A stretch of DNA of 64,000 nt from Alicyclobacillus fastidiosus (GCF_026651875.1 NZ_CP104067.1:2480001-2544000); one strand, 5' to 3'. Shown: positions 27,573 through 36,727, counted from the first letter of the stretch. Notes: generated by a model from the sequence alone, not told the origin. Translations and numbers: made by a program.

Positions 27573-28127
27573 TGAGTGTATTAGCATATTTCGTAATATT
27601 TATATAAATCACTGGAATCATCGGGGGTGGAAGTGTGAAGAAATTTGTTTTGATATTCGGTCCACAAGCTGTCGGTAAAATGACAGTTGGACATGAACTC
27701 GAAAAGATAACGCAATTGAAGTTATTCCACAACCATATGACGATTGAACCGCTGTTTGCGATTTTCGGAGATGCAGAAGAAACATGGAGATTGTCGGGGG
27801 TATTCCGACGGCAGATATTTGAGGCAGCCGCTAAAAGCAATGTGGATGGGTTAATTTTTACCTATGTATGGGCATTTGACTTACAAAGCGACTGGGATTG
27901 GGTAGAAAATGTTTGTAAGATTTTCGAAGCCGAAGGTTCTGAAATTTATTTTGTGGAACTTGAAGCGGACTTACAAGAACGACTTGAGCGTAACAAGACT
28001 CCTCATCGCCTGGAACATAAGCCAACAAAGAGAAATATCGAATGGTCTGAAGCTCACCTCAAAGAGACGCTGGAACAGTATAGATTGAACTCGTACGATG
28101 GAGAAATCACCAGAAAAAACTATTTAA

Positions 28128-29642
28128 CTCAACTTTCGCAGGCCAAAACAGGGAGATATGCCTTGATATAGCTGGGTAAACCGTCGATCCACCGCTGTAG
28201 TTGACTGCGAATCAGTTTCGAGAGTCGTTTGCCTGCCTTCTTGGAAACATCATTTACAAGTTCAACCAATTGGCTCAATGCGATGGCCCAGTCCAGTTCG
28301 CTCACTTCGTCGCAGAGCATTAGAAATAGATTCCCCAATGCACGGTCGTCCGTGCTCTGGCGGTGCTGCCAAGCTAACAGAATATACCGTGAAAAGACAA
28401 TCGTCGTGTGGCTGATGAGCATGTCATAGGAACGTCCTTGAAACTCTTTCTGCAGACGCAGTAATGATTTTGTGCATTTGAAGAACACTTCAATGTCCCA
28501 TCGAATGCCGTAAATCTGTACGATTTTCTCGACCGTCAGCGTCGTATCTGTAGACAGGATAGCCAGCCATTCCTTCTTGTTGGTTCGGTGACGAACGAAC
28601 ACCATTTTGATCGGGATGCCTGGGCGCAGTTGAGTATGTATGGACCTTAAGATTCCTTTCTTCGTACTTTGAACGGGCGTAGCAGCGTAGTACAGCTCTT
28701 GCAAGGACAGGCACCGTCCGTCGAGTAAATATCGTTTGTTGTCCGCCTTGACCATTTCGATGACGTCCAGTCCCCTATCCAGCACGGCTTGAATCAACGG
28801 AGCGTGCGTGAACCAACTGTCCATCAATACGTACGAGGCATTCATTCCAGCAGACAGAGCACGGTCAATCATGGCAGGGATGATATCTGGGGCCGGGAGA
28901 AGTGATTCCATTCTGCGTTTGTATCCGTGAGTGCGTTTATCAATCGATTGACCCAAGCCTTGAATCTGCGACTTGACGGAACTGAGGAGAGAAAAGTCCA
29001 CTGGGACGAATGTATGACCGTCAGACCAGCCTAACGTCAACATGCGAAATCCCTTGTAGTAGCAATTCCGTGCATGGTCTTTGAATCGAGCCAAGAGTTC
29101 CACGCACTTACTCCTGTTCCGCTCATACATGGAGTCATCGACAACGAATACGCTGACACGCTTGTCAGATGTTAACGAACTGGTTTTGTTCACGGCCTCC
29201 ACACTGAGCAATAGGAGAAAGCGTCGCCATGCAAATCCGGCATGATTGAGAAAACGGTACACAGCATCCTTGCCAGGATATGATTCTGACTTTGCGCTAT
29301 CAAGAAATTGAAACCAGTTTCGATGATGGAAGATGAGCACAAACACAAGCTGGAATAGGTAGGAACACGCAACCCCAAACCTCTTGGTGATGCCAGCATT
29401 ACGCAGATGCTTAAGGACCTTTAGTTCTTGAAAGGCAGGACGAATTTCGACAGGCAATTGATTGTTGTTTTCCGTCTCATAACCTATCATATAGGAGAGC
29501 ACCTCTTCCGGTATGGTAGTGTTTGGTCGCATTTACTATACCAAAGGAAGTGGTGCTTTTGATTTGTCAACGTTAATATTCTAATCCGTTCAAGTCTTTA
29601 CGCACAAGGGCTAGCTACACATTTCACTCTGCGAAAGTTGAG
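28128..29642 (-). mobile_element. IS4-type insertion sequence with 14-bp inverted repeats and 7-bp target duplication
   Basis: Element of 1,515 bp. The ends are perfect inverted repeats CTCAACTTTCGCAG (28128-28141) and its complement (29629-29642). The target duplication TATTTAA lies at 28121-28127 and 29643-29649. A single transposase fills most of the element on the minus strand. Clean ends and an undegraded duplication point to a recent insertion. Confidence 0.9.
28129..29532 (-). CDS. IS4-family transposase
   Basis: DDE transposase of 467 aa. The first Asp is in VFVVDDSMYERN, the second in YVLMDSWFTHAP, and the distal Y-2-R-3-D-6-K-like block reads IYGIRWDIEVFFK with the catalytic Glu. 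The start codon lies near the right inverted repeat and the stop codon is inside the left repeat. The frame is undamaged, so the element may still be mobile. Confidence 0.92.
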   Translation of the reverse strand: MRPNTTIPEEVLSYMIGYETENNNQLPVEIRPAFQELKVLKHLRNAGITKRFGVACSYLFQLVFVLIFHHRNWFQFLDSAKSESYPGKDAVYRFLNHAGFAWRRFLLLLSVEAVNKTSSLTSDKRVSVFVVDDSMYERNRSKCVELLARFKDHARNCYYKGFRMLTLGWSDGHTFVPVDFSLLSSVKSQIQGLGQSIDKRTHGYKRRMESLLPAPDIIPAMIDRALSAGMNASYVLMDSWFTHAPLIQAVLDRGLDVIEMVKADNKRYLLDGRCLSLQELYYAATPVQSTKKGILRSIHTQLRPGIPIKMVFVRHRTNKKEWLAILSTDTTLTVEKIVQIYGIRWDIEVFFKCTKSLLRLQKEFQGRSYDMLISHTTIVFSRYILLAWQHRQSTDDRALGNLFLMLCDEVSELDWAIALSQLVELVNDVSKKAGKRLSKLIRSQLQRWIDGLPSYIKAYLPVLACES

Positions 29643-29726
29643 TATTTAAGAATAAACAATACGAATCTAAGTGCTCAGGAAGTTGCTCAAATGATTAAGG
29701 ATAGGTTCAATTTATAGAGATTCTTA

Positions 29727-29834
29727 TTGAGCTAAAGGAGGCATAAATCCCATAAGCACTGTTGCTTCAAACCGCATGAACATACATCGACTGATGGTCG
29801 GGTGTTACTGCACTACTGGGCAGGTTAGCGACAG
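29727..29834 (+). repeat. Long copy 1 of the recurrent repeat
   Basis: About 108 bp, beginning TTGAGCTAA ten bases after the kinase stop and ending GGGCAGGTTAGCGACAGA. The interior shares the blocks CCATAAGCACTGTTGCT, AACCGCATGAACATAC and ACTACTGGGCAG with copies at 33778 and 38437. The ends resemble the outer arms of the short copies, so the long form looks like the short one with a conserved insert of about 75 bp. Confidence 0.65.
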
Positions 29835-29867
29835 AAGCCCTCAGATCGTCTAGTAGGTCGGGCGAGT

Positions 29868-29919
29868 TTGACACGACACAGATTGGTGTCCTATAATGAA
29901 TCGGAAACCAATTGGTGTC
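29868..29919 (+). promoter_or_regulatory. Promoter and operator of the ArsR-SRPBCC gene
   Basis: A good sigma-A promoter: TTGACA at 29868-29873, 18-base spacer, TATAAT at 29892-29897. The 9-mer ATTGGTGTC occurs at 29882-29890 (inside the spacer) and 29911-29919, the second overlapping the perfect palindrome ACCAATTGGT (29907-29916). This layout fits autorepression by the ArsR-type domain encoded directly downstream. Confidence 0.7.
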
Positions 29920-29941
29920 ATATTAAAGGGGGAGGGTGGTT

Positions 29942-30673
29942 TTGCCTGATACAAGTGAAACACGAGACGTTTATTCTGCGGTAGCCGATCCAACCCGACG
30001 AAAACTAATTCGTCTGTTGGCAGATGCAAAAGAATTGCCTCTGCACGAGTTGACGGCTCAATTTCAAATGGGGCGTACGGCAGTTTCCAAACACTTGTCG
30101 GTCCTGAAGGATGCCCATCTGGTCTTGGATCGAAAAGTAGGACGGGAGACACGTTATAGGCTCAATCCTATTCCACTGCGAGAAATTCAAGATTGGGTAT
30201 CCTATTATCAACAATTCTGGACAAATAAAATGGTTGCCTTAAATCGCTTGTTAAAGGAGGAACAAAACATGGGAAAAGACGTGTCACTGGATTTTCAATT
30301 TAAGAGTGCAATCGATAAAGTATGGGTCGCCTTAACAGACTCGAATACTCTGGCGAAATGGATGCTTTTCCCGCAAAATGATTTCAAACCGATCGTGGGA
30401 CATAAATTTCAGTTTCGTACCGAACCGAACCAATGGTGGGATGGGATTGTAAATTGCGAGGTCCTCGAAGTGGGCGAGCCTCATCGGTTATCGTACACAT
30501 GGGTAAGTGGCGTGGAAAACACGACAGTGACATGGACTTTGAAACAAGACGCCGAAGGAACCACCCATGTGCATCTCGATCAAACTGGATTCAAGGAAGA
30601 GCAAGCATTCAGTGGGGCACTGTATGGTTGGCAGAGCATGGCTAACCAGCTCGAAAAAGTGTTGGCGGACTAA
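29942..30673 (+). CDS. ArsR-type repressor fused to an SRPBCC/AHSA1 ligand-binding domain
   Basis: Two-domain protein of about 243 aa. Residues 1-95 form an ArsR-type winged helix (VYSAVADPTRRKLIRLLAD, MGRTAVSKHLSVLKDAHLV). Residues 110-243 form an AHSA1/START-like cavity domain (MGKDVSLDFQFKSAIDKVWVALTDSNTLAKWMLF, GWQSMANQLEKVL). The TTG at 29942 is preferred because GGGGGAGG ends six bases upstream; a GTG at 29936 would overlap it. In many Bacillota these domains are separate neighbouring genes, so this is a fusion. No metal-binding cysteines are visible in the ArsR part, so a hydrophobic small molecule bound by the SRPBCC domain is the likely signal. Confidence 0.88.
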   Translation: MPDTSETRDVYSAVADPTRRKLIRLLADAKELPLHELTAQFQMGRTAVSKHLSVLKDAHLVLDRKVGRETRYRLNPIPLREIQDWVSYYQQFWTNKMVALNRLLKEEQNMGKDVSLDFQFKSAIDKVWVALTDSNTLAKWMLFPQNDFKPIVGHKFQFRTEPNQWWDGIVNCEVLEVGEPHRLSYTWVSGVENTTVTWTLKQDAEGTTHVHLDQTGFKEEQAFSGALYGWQSMANQLEKVLAD

Positions 30674-30750
30674 AAACTCGGGGTTCGATTTGCGTTCTAA
30701 GCATATAGGCATAACATTCTATTCGTACATGTCATGTACGTTCTTTGCAA

Positions 30751-30915
30751 ATGAACGAGGCTTGTGCCATACGAGTGCATGAGCATTTAAAGCAGCTGGA
30801 GCAAGCGGATATAGAACTTGAAAAGGAAATAGCGCGACGGGATCGGGCCGTTGTAGAAGCATATAAATGCCTTCAGGAAGCAGCGGCAGCAAGAAATGTG
30901 GATTCCTGTTATTAG
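30751..30915 (+). CDS. Small helical 54-aa open frame, uncertain
   Basis: ATG at 30751 with no clear ribosome site. The peptide (HLKQLEQADIELEKEIARRD, then AYKCLQEAAAARN) is strongly helical and heptad-like, so it could be a small coiled-coil protein or a fragment. It lies 30 bases before the 154-aa gene. Coding is doubtful. Confidence 0.3.
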   Translation: MNEACAIRVHEHLKQLEQADIELEKEIARRDRAVVEAYKCLQEAAAARNVDSCY

Positions 30916-30944
30916 GAAATAAAGAGATAAAAGGAGCCGTGGAA

Positions 30945-31409
30945 ATGTCCTATATCGTTGATTTTAAAAATGTGTCTACGGTTGGTTTAGAGTCTTCACC
31001 TTTAGCAGAAGCGCTTGCTGGTTTACGTGCTAATGAAGCCCGTTACTTTATGAACAAATACAAGCATGAATTTACGGTTGTACCAGCTGGCGAAAGCCGG
31101 GAGACACTTGATTATGTAAACCGAATTTTGAAAGAAGAACGTGATATTGAGTTTGCGGCCAAACCTTTAGAAACGTCGCGTTTTCAAGTGGAAAATATCA
31201 AATGGGCCTACGTCTTTTATGAGGATGGTCTTGAGGTCAACGTCATGTATACGGTTGATGACCCTAAGAAGCGGGCCGTTGGTTTTAAGCTTTCTGAGGG
31301 GATGGAGGTACCAAAGGAATTAGAAGGGAAGTTTAAGTTTGCTAGGCAGAAGTCTAAACTAGCTGGAACAATTCGGGGCTCATTTTTTGTAATTAAAGGA
31401 GAATATTAA
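30945..31409 (+). CDS. Conserved hypothetical protein, 154 aa
   Basis: The ATG at 30945 is preceded by AAAGGAG nine bases upstream; the frame extends upstream without support. The protein (MSYIVDFKNVSTVGLES, ANEARYFMNKYKHEFTVVPAGES, KFARQKSKLAGTIRGSFFVIKG) is soluble, mixed alpha/beta and highly charged. I believe similar proteins occur in Bacillus genomes and mobile elements, but I know no function for them. It stands alone between an ArsR-SRPBCC gene and IS debris. Confidence 0.65.
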   Translation: MSYIVDFKNVSTVGLESSPLAEALAGLRANEARYFMNKYKHEFTVVPAGESRETLDYVNRILKEERDIEFAAKPLETSRFQVENIKWAYVFYEDGLEVNVMYTVDDPKKRAVGFKLSEGMEVPKELEGKFKFARQKSKLAGTIRGSFFVIKGEY

Positions 31410-31562
31410 AGTAAGCGAGAGCGCATTGGAGGAATCCAGCCATTTTGTAGCCGCTCACGCTGTTTGTCGGTGGCTCGGTCACCGTTATTGGCGGAGCGGC
31501 TGTAGTGCCAATCTGCCAGCAGTATGAGCGTTCATCCGTCAGTCATTTCAGCCGTGAATCAA

Positions 31563-31791
31563 TCAGCCAACAGCCCCGCGTTGCCATTCCTGGTCATTGA
31601 GTACCCGCTGGATGTGCCCTTCCTCAATCGCTTCGCTGTCCCGTGCCGCCGCGTCATAGAGTGCCTGTGTGCAGAATTGGTTTACAAAACGAGGAATACC
31701 ACGGCTGGCGGTGTAAATCATTTGAATATTCTCCATCGCTATCCCGTCGGAACGGCATGTTCTGCCAGTTCCATTTTTCCATGGGCGTCAT
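31563..31791 (-). pseudogene. Internally deleted IS-associated AAA ATPase (TniB/ExeA-like)
   Basis: On the minus strand an N-terminal piece from ATG 31791 reads MTPMEKWNWQNMPFRRD. A second piece reads MENIQMIYTASRGIPRFVNQ and ends with HIQRVLNDQEWQRGAVG at 31563. These match the first and last parts of transposase-partner ATPases. The central Walker A and B region is missing, so the gene is an internal-deletion remnant. Confidence 0.55.
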
Positions 31792-31809
31792 TGCTCGGTG
31801 GCTTTCAAA

Positions 31810-31881
31810 TTAAGATCTATAGTACAAATGTTAGAAGGCATCATATTAAGATCTATAGTACAAATGTTAGAAGGCATCATA
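31810..31881. repeat. 36-bp perfect tandem duplication
   Basis: Two identical 36-bp units lie head to tail at 31810-31845 and 31846-31881, ending five bases before the IS copy that follows. The identity indicates a very recent slippage or insertion-associated event, or a sequencing or assembly artefact. Confidence 0.85.
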
Positions 31882-31884
31882 TTG

Positions 31885-33780
31885 GAATAGCCTCTCGGCA
31901 TTGGAGCGCAGAACAGTAAGATATATCGGAATGCCTTCCAAGAATCCACTGGAAAATCTGCGAGCAATGGTTTAAACCACCGTGTTCCTTGAAAAAGGGT
32001 ATAACAAACAGAGCGATGACGATCCGATTTTCAAAAAGTCATCGCTGGAGATGGTATGATTGGGGTATTTTCAGGCTGACAAGAGTATCGACGATAGGTC
32101 TAGATTACTCTCTTGGTACCAAGCGTCCATGTGTTGGCACATGGCAATGCCATAGATGCGGACGGTCCACATCATGGTGCTGCGATGCTTGGCAGCTTCG
32201 AGGAGAAAATCTTCCTTTGCTCGCTTGTTGCTACGCTCGCAGGTGGTTCTGCGTTTGTAGACATCGTTCCACTCGTTGCTGTTGCGGACGACGGGTGGGA
32301 ACAAGCGAGGATTGTGTTTGGTATATGTGTGTACGCATCTTCCGTAAGGTGAATCAGAACAGGGCGTATCACAAGTCACCACACCTTTGACGACGAGTGG
32401 ACAATAGTACTTTCGGCGACCGCGTGTGTAGTCGTAGCCACGATCTTTCATCTCCAGCCCCTTTTTACAAAACGGAACCCCAGTAGGGGAAAATGTGATG
32501 TCATCCTTGCGAACCCCTTGCTCCCCGTACTGCGCAGGTTTAAATCGATAAATGGCTTTACTTTCCGTGATAGAAGGTACTGGTAGATTGACAGTGCGTC
32601 GTGCGCGGCATCTAAAATGGCTTTGTCCCAGGTATATTCACGAAAGCGTTCGACGAACTCACGCGCACTGACTACCCAAGAGGTCGCATCATGGCGCGAA
32701 GCTCGTTGAAGTCTGGGGTAAAGTGGCAGGTCGTAAGGACTATCCGCAGCAACAAACGTGTAAAGGTGATAACCGAAGAAGTACCTGTTTCGATAACTGT
32801 CCCAGCCCATATCACAGTCGGGTTGGGAATAGATACGATAGCATCTGCATGGCTTGATACCGAGTTCACGACAGTTGCAAAGTCGTCGGCTACGAACTTG
32901 GGTAGCTGTTTGAAGCGGCATTCCATCACCTGCGATTGACAGTGCGTTCGTGTCGCCCAGTAAGCCTAGAGTGGCAGATACGGTAAGGAACTGCTGTTGA
33001 AAGAGCACAAGCAATCTGTCAAATGGCTGTGGCTTGGTGGCTGAGCGCTTTTGTAGCTGAGCCATGAGATTTGCGATTTTGCTATACGCTTTGGTTGGTG
33101 CCTTTTCTCCCTTTTTGCCACCTTTGACTTTCTTTCGATTGAGTCTGAGCTTGGGCGAAAGATTCGCGGAGGTATGAGACCACAGCCGCTTAAAGAAATG
33201 GTAGAAGGTACCGACACCAGGCGTTTTCCCGTACTCAAAGCCACTCAGGATGGCATACAGTGGGCAACGATGCAACTGATTGACCCACTCTGTAATCGAT
33301 GGTTCTCGACCTGCAACATGAGTAGATAGGAACGAAGTAAGTCGGCAGGGTCAATGGACCTTGGACCACGACACGAAAAAGCTCCTTCGAGTAAGCGAAA
33401 CGTGCAAGAGAGGTCGGTAATCCAGAACTTCTTAACAAGCGACCAGTCCTTTGCGACAAAGAGAAGCGACCCATTCCCGTAGTGAATACGAAGTTGTTGC
33501 TCAACGAACGACTGATACTGCTGATGAGACCGCACCATGGGTAACATAAAGCAACCCCAATTCCGATGAGATAGAGCGGTTAAGCCCTTCTCGGCGATTG
33601 TTGGGGTGATTCTAAAAAGTCAAGTATTATTTGGCGCACAGCGTATTTTCTTTTCATGGTGGTGTTGAATTTCCAATTTTGAATTGTCAAGTGGAACTGA
33701 CGAACATGGGGGCAAACGAAGATCCTCCAGGCACAGAACCGTTGAGGGTTCAGCGACAATCCAATACCGAGAGGCTATTG
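31885..33780 (-). mobile_element. Unassigned DDE insertion sequence, copy A (damaged)
   Basis: About 1.9 kb, over 90% identical by eye to copy B at 36543-38439. The terminal repeats are AATAGCCTCTCGGCATTGGA (31886-31905) and the complement at 33760-33780 with one change. The transposase on the minus strand has an extra one-base deletion near 33307 compared with copy B. Confidence 0.8.
32071..33547 (-). pseudogene. Transposase of copy A, inactivated by a one-base deletion
   Basis: Same protein as in copy B. From ATG 33547 the frame matches copy B until LLMLQV, then a missing C near 33307 shifts it. The true frame continues as 32448-33275, reaches the slippery heptamer (plus-strand positions 32538-32544) and passes to the -1 frame that ends at 32071. 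The heptamer and the frame relation are the same as in copy B. The extra deletion should abolish transposase synthesis. Confidence 0.8.
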
Positions 33781-33884
33781 GACAAACGGGGGCATAAGTC
33801 CCATAAGCACTGTTGCTGCAAACCGCATGAACATACAGCGACTGAGGACCAGGTGCTATTGCACTGGGCAGCTTAGCGACAGAT
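33778..33884 (+). repeat. Long copy 2 of the recurrent repeat
   Basis: It begins with the TTG shared with the end of IS copy A (TTGGACAAACGGGGGCATAA), continues with the same interior blocks as copy 1 and ends GGGCAGCTTAGCGACAGA. It directly precedes a small hypothetical gene. Confidence 0.65.
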
Positions 33885-33957
33885 GATTCCAATAAAAACG
33901 TGTTATTAAAGCACAATAAACTATGTATAAAAATTCCTTCGGAAAGGTTTGTGCTTT

Positions 33958-34179
33958 ATGTGGACGCTGAAGGTATATGTGAAGAGGGAATGTATCGAGA
34001 GCCATACCTATAAGTCGAAGGAAGAGGCAATCGCCAAAAAAGAAGAATTAATACAGAAGTATCACAATGTAGTTCTCCTCAAAGAAACCGTATTGAAAAC
34101 GGGAATTCAGACTGTAGATGCGTTTGTTTCATTTGCCGTTGCTACAGTTGAGGTGGTCCTCGGGTCTATATTTCGTTAG
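33958..34179 (+). CDS. Hypothetical protein, 73 aa
   Basis: The ATG at 33958 has GGAAAGG ten bases upstream. The peptide begins MWTLKVYVKRECIESHTYKS, continues with a charged helix (KEEAIAKKEELIQKYHN) and ends with a hydrophobic stretch (VDAFVSFAVATVEVVLGSIF) that could lie in or on the membrane. No family recognised. It follows long repeat copy 2, like the other single genes of this region. Confidence 0.5.
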   Translation: MWTLKVYVKRECIESHTYKSKEEAIAKKEELIQKYHNVVLLKETVLKTGIQTVDAFVSFAVATVEVVLGSIFR

Positions 34180-34439
34180 AAATGGTGACAACTTCAGAAA
34201 CGGTGGTATCCATAATAATTTATTCCGTTTCGGAGAACGAACATGAAACAAGCCCTTGTAGTCATTTTTGTTAGAATATTTACTCGCCCGATGTAATGTC
34301 GCTAACGAGTTATATCGAAGCGGTGCGCGAATGATTTGCATAAAAATGCATGGTTGGAAATACCGTCATTGATCAACTATGGGGCATAAGTGTGCAATAG
34401 CGATTATATTCGAATGAATCAGATACAGAGGTATAAATT

Positions 34440-34970
34440 GTGGGTGATAAAACGAAATTAGTCTTCTATGGAGCTATAAGTGTAGATGGATACATTGCAC
34501 GAGAGAATCATTCTTTGGATTGGCTGTTAGGAACAGAAGGCGAAGAGGATATTGGTTACTCAGATTTCTACGCTACTGTAGATATCATTTTAATGGGCAA
34601 AAAAACCTACGACGAAATTTTGATTCACATGCCCGATGAATTCCCGTATAAAGGCAAAGAGTGTTATGTATTTTCTCGTTCAACAACTGGAACTACGGAC
34701 TATGTAGAATTTATCAACGAAGATATTATAAGGTTCACGAAGTCACTGAAAGAGCACACTGGGAAGCGGATTTGGATTGTTGGTGGAGGAGAAGTCTTGT
34801 ACCCGCTTCTTCAAGAAAAACTTGTAGATGAATTTATCATTCAGATTGCTCCATCCATTATCGGCCGTGGGATTCCACTGTTCCTTCCAGGTGATCAAGA
34901 AAATCAATTGCGACTTATCGATGTGAAACAATACAAGCAAATGGCTGAGTTACATTATGAGCTAAAATAG
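34440..34970 (+). CDS. Dihydrofolate-reductase-like (RibD C-terminal domain) protein
   Basis: Protein of 176 aa with the DHFR/RibD_C fold: MGDKTKLVFYGAISVDGYIAREN at the N-terminus, IILMGKKTYDEI for cofactor contact and KRIWIVGGGEVLYPLLQ as the nucleotide-binding glycine segment. It resembles the YwjB/YyaP group found widely in Bacillota, whose physiological reductase activity is not established. It starts at GTG 34440. A short palindromic repeat follows 13 bases after the stop. Confidence 0.87.
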   Translation: MGDKTKLVFYGAISVDGYIARENHSLDWLLGTEGEEDIGYSDFYATVDIILMGKKTYDEILIHMPDEFPYKGKECYVFSRSTTGTTDYVEFINEDIIRFTKSLKEHTGKRIWIVGGGEVLYPLLQEKLVDEFIIQIAPSIIGRGIPLFLPGDQENQLRLIDVKQYKQMAELHYELK

Positions 34971-34982
34971 GGTGTGAAGATT

Positions 34983-35011
34983 TTGAACTAATGGGACTAG
35001 AACTGAATAAG
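34983..35011 (+). repeat. Short copy of the recurrent repeat
   Basis: TTGAACTAATGGGACTAG followed by AACTGAATAAG, directly after the DHFR-like gene. It has the same left arm as the copy after the HIT gene and the same right tail as those at 35073, 42072 and 43679. Confidence 0.5.
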
Positions 35012-35072
35012 CCCGTTGCATCAGCTATTGCATGGATATACGATCGGAGAATTTTACTCTTATTGCTCATTT

Positions 35073-35091
35073 GGTCAGGTTAACTGAATAA
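35073..35091 (+). repeat. Partial copy of the recurrent repeat
   Basis: GGTCAGGTTAACTGAATAA, matching only the right half of the consensus (GGGCAG, TTAG, TGAATAA). It lies about 60 bases downstream of the previous copy and before the convergent CGNR gene. Confidence 0.45.
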
Positions 35092-35138
35092 CCCCCCTTG
35101 AAGGATGCGATTCCTGTACGCAAACCAGCGGACATAGG

Positions 35139-35723
35139 TCACTCCCCTACAGTCGGTCGTTTTGCACGTTTCTCTTCATGACGGGCCACTTTTGCTCGGT
35201 TTCCACAGATTTTCATCGAGCACCATTTACGACGACCACTTGAATCCATAAACAACAGTACACAGTCCGGATTCGCACAGCGGCGAATGGTCAGTAATTC
35301 TTCGGAAGCCAATAATTTAAGTGCATCAAATGCAACAAGGGATAGAATGGCATCTGTTGAATCACCCACCGGAATGGGTACGAGACCTTCGGACAAAATT
35401 TTATACGACAAAGGCGCTCTTTGTATTAAGTCCTCTAAATGTACTTTCCATTTCTCCACCAGTGCGTTTCTGTCCGCCAATTTTTCAAATCCATTTCGTA
35501 AAAAACAACGCAATTTTCTCACGGCTTGCAACGTTTCCGGAGAATACCCAGTAGTTTGTATAGCAGCAAGGCTTCCTATTCCTTTCATGGAAACAAGCCA
35601 ATGGTTTAAATCGGATTCTGTAACAAGCAAATCGTGACGAACACCACGTCGTACAACCTCTGTATTTACGAGATCAATGGATGGATGTCCTGAAATAAGG
35701 GGAAATTCCTCACGTTCGGTCAT
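35139..35723 (-). CDS. CGNR zinc-finger (ABATE-domain) regulator
   Basis: Protein of 194 aa. An N-terminal stress-linked ABATE domain (FPLISGHPSIDLVNTEVVRRGVRHDLL) is followed by a C-terminal CGNR zinc finger with Cys pairs in RRCANPDCVLLFMDSSGRRKWCSMKICGNRAKVARH. The start at 35723 has GGGAGG upstream at good spacing. It is divergent from the NTF2-like gene at 35903, and two ACAGGTTAG repeats lie between them. Family members are transcription regulators, so it probably controls itself and that neighbour. Confidence 0.87.
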   Translation of the reverse strand: MTEREEFPLISGHPSIDLVNTEVVRRGVRHDLLVTESDLNHWLVSMKGIGSLAAIQTTGYSPETLQAVRKLRCFLRNGFEKLADRNALVEKWKVHLEDLIQRAPLSYKILSEGLVPIPVGDSTDAILSLVAFDALKLLASEELLTIRRCANPDCVLLFMDSSGRRKWCSMKICGNRAKVARHEEKRAKRPTVGE

Positions 35724-35765
35724 ATTTCTTCCTCCCGATAAAACTAACCACATTGTACACCTTTG

Positions 35766-35823
35766 ACAGGTTAGATAAAACCGCTTATGATACTAACCGT
35801 AAATATAAACAATAACAGGTTAG
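35766..35823. promoter_or_regulatory. Divergent promoter region with repeated ACAGGTTAG
   Basis: The 9-mer ACAGGTTAG occurs at 35766-35774 and 35815-35823 in direct orientation, 49 bases apart, with CTAACC in inverse orientation between them (35793-35798). The site lies between the CGNR regulator and the NTF2-like gene and is a likely operator for the CGNR protein. Confidence 0.5.
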
Positions 35824-35902
35824 TTGGTGGCGAAGAGATGAAACAGCAAGATTAAACCATCCTTTGCCTAATGGAGAATCGTTTTATACTGAGAGGAGAG
35901 TA

Positions 35903-36382
35903 ATGTTCATGCAGCGAGAATCTCGCAGGCCGTTTCCCCCGTTTGACGAATCAACAGCCCGGCAAAAGGTCCGCATGGCTGAGGACGCGTGGAATACCCG
36001 CGACCCTGAACGCGTAGCATTGGCTTATAGCATAGACAGTCAGTGGCGGAATCGGTCTGAATTTGTATCCGGCAGATCGGAAATTGTTGAGTTCCTGAAG
36101 AGGAAATGGAATAGGGAACTGGACTATCGCTTGATTAAGAGTCTATGGGCGTTCCACAACAACAGAATCGCCGTACGATTTGCGTACGAGTGGCACGATG
36201 ATTCGGGTAATTGGTTTCGCTCTTATGGAAATGAAAATTGGGAATTCAATGAATCCGGATTGATGGTACATCGTCATGCATCCATTAACGATTTGCCCAT
36301 CACTCAGGAGAATCGACTCTTTCATTGGGAACTTGGACCGCGCCCAAATGACATACCGGAGTTAGAGGAGTTTGGGCTATAA
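35903..36382 (+). CDS. DUF1348 / NTF2-like (SnoaL fold) family protein
   Basis: Protein of about 159 aa. The body ([71 protein letters not shown]) matches the DUF1348/COG3558 NTF2-like family known to me from proteobacteria and Bacillota. Length is typical. ATG 35903 or 35909 both follow GAGGAG. Function is unknown, although the cone-shaped fold often binds small hydrophobic molecules. It is divergent from a CGNR regulator. Confidence 0.82.
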   Translation: MFMQRESRRPFPPFDESTARQKVRMAEDAWNTRDPERVALAYSIDSQWRNRSEFVSGRSEIVEFLKRKWNRELDYRLIKSLWAFHNNRIAVRFAYEWHDDSGNWFRSYGNENWEFNESGLMVHRHASINDLPITQENRLFHWELGPRPNDIPELEEFGL

Positions 36383-36727
36383 ACGCCTACAAAACTCATA
36401 ATGGGCCGTTTTACGTGACAGAGTTACGTAGGGTAGTACGAGAGAATGGCAACTCAGAAAATAGAACCGATTCGCTACAATGCAGGTGTCAAGTAAATTG
36501 GGCACCTGCTATTTTGTTGGAATCTGCTACGAAGTCTACTTGCAATAGCCTCTCGGCATTGGAAAGCAGAAAAGCAAGAGAAAGCGGAATATCTTCCAAG
36601 AATCCACTGGAAAATTTGCGAGTAACGGTTGAAGCGGCGGTGTTCCTTGAAAAAGGTATAGCAAACAGAGCGATGACGGTCCGATTTTCAAAAAGTCATC
36701 GCTGGAGATGGTATGATTGGGGTATTC

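Larger units (their letters stand above)
27635..29717 (+). pseudogene. P-loop kinase/ATPase gene interrupted by an IS4-type insertion
   Basis: The gene begins at GTG 27635 and codes a small nucleotide-binding protein: P loop GPQAVGKMT at residues 9-17, then a kinase-like core (EIYFVELEADLQERLERNKTPHR) resembling shikimate or adenylyl kinases. The sequence is intact to codon Leu at 28124-28126, where an IS enters. After the IS and its 7-bp target duplication the frame resumes as RINNTNLSAQEVAQMIKDRFNL with a stop at 29715-29717. Removing the IS with one duplicate restores an open frame of about 186 codons. As it stands the protein ends in 11 IS-encoded residues, so function is probably lost. 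Confidence 0.8.

Noticed and set aside
31524-31919. Plus-strand open frame of 131 codons
   Set aside because: It is antisense to the deleted AAA ATPase remnant and continues through the 36-bp tandem duplication; no ribosome site.
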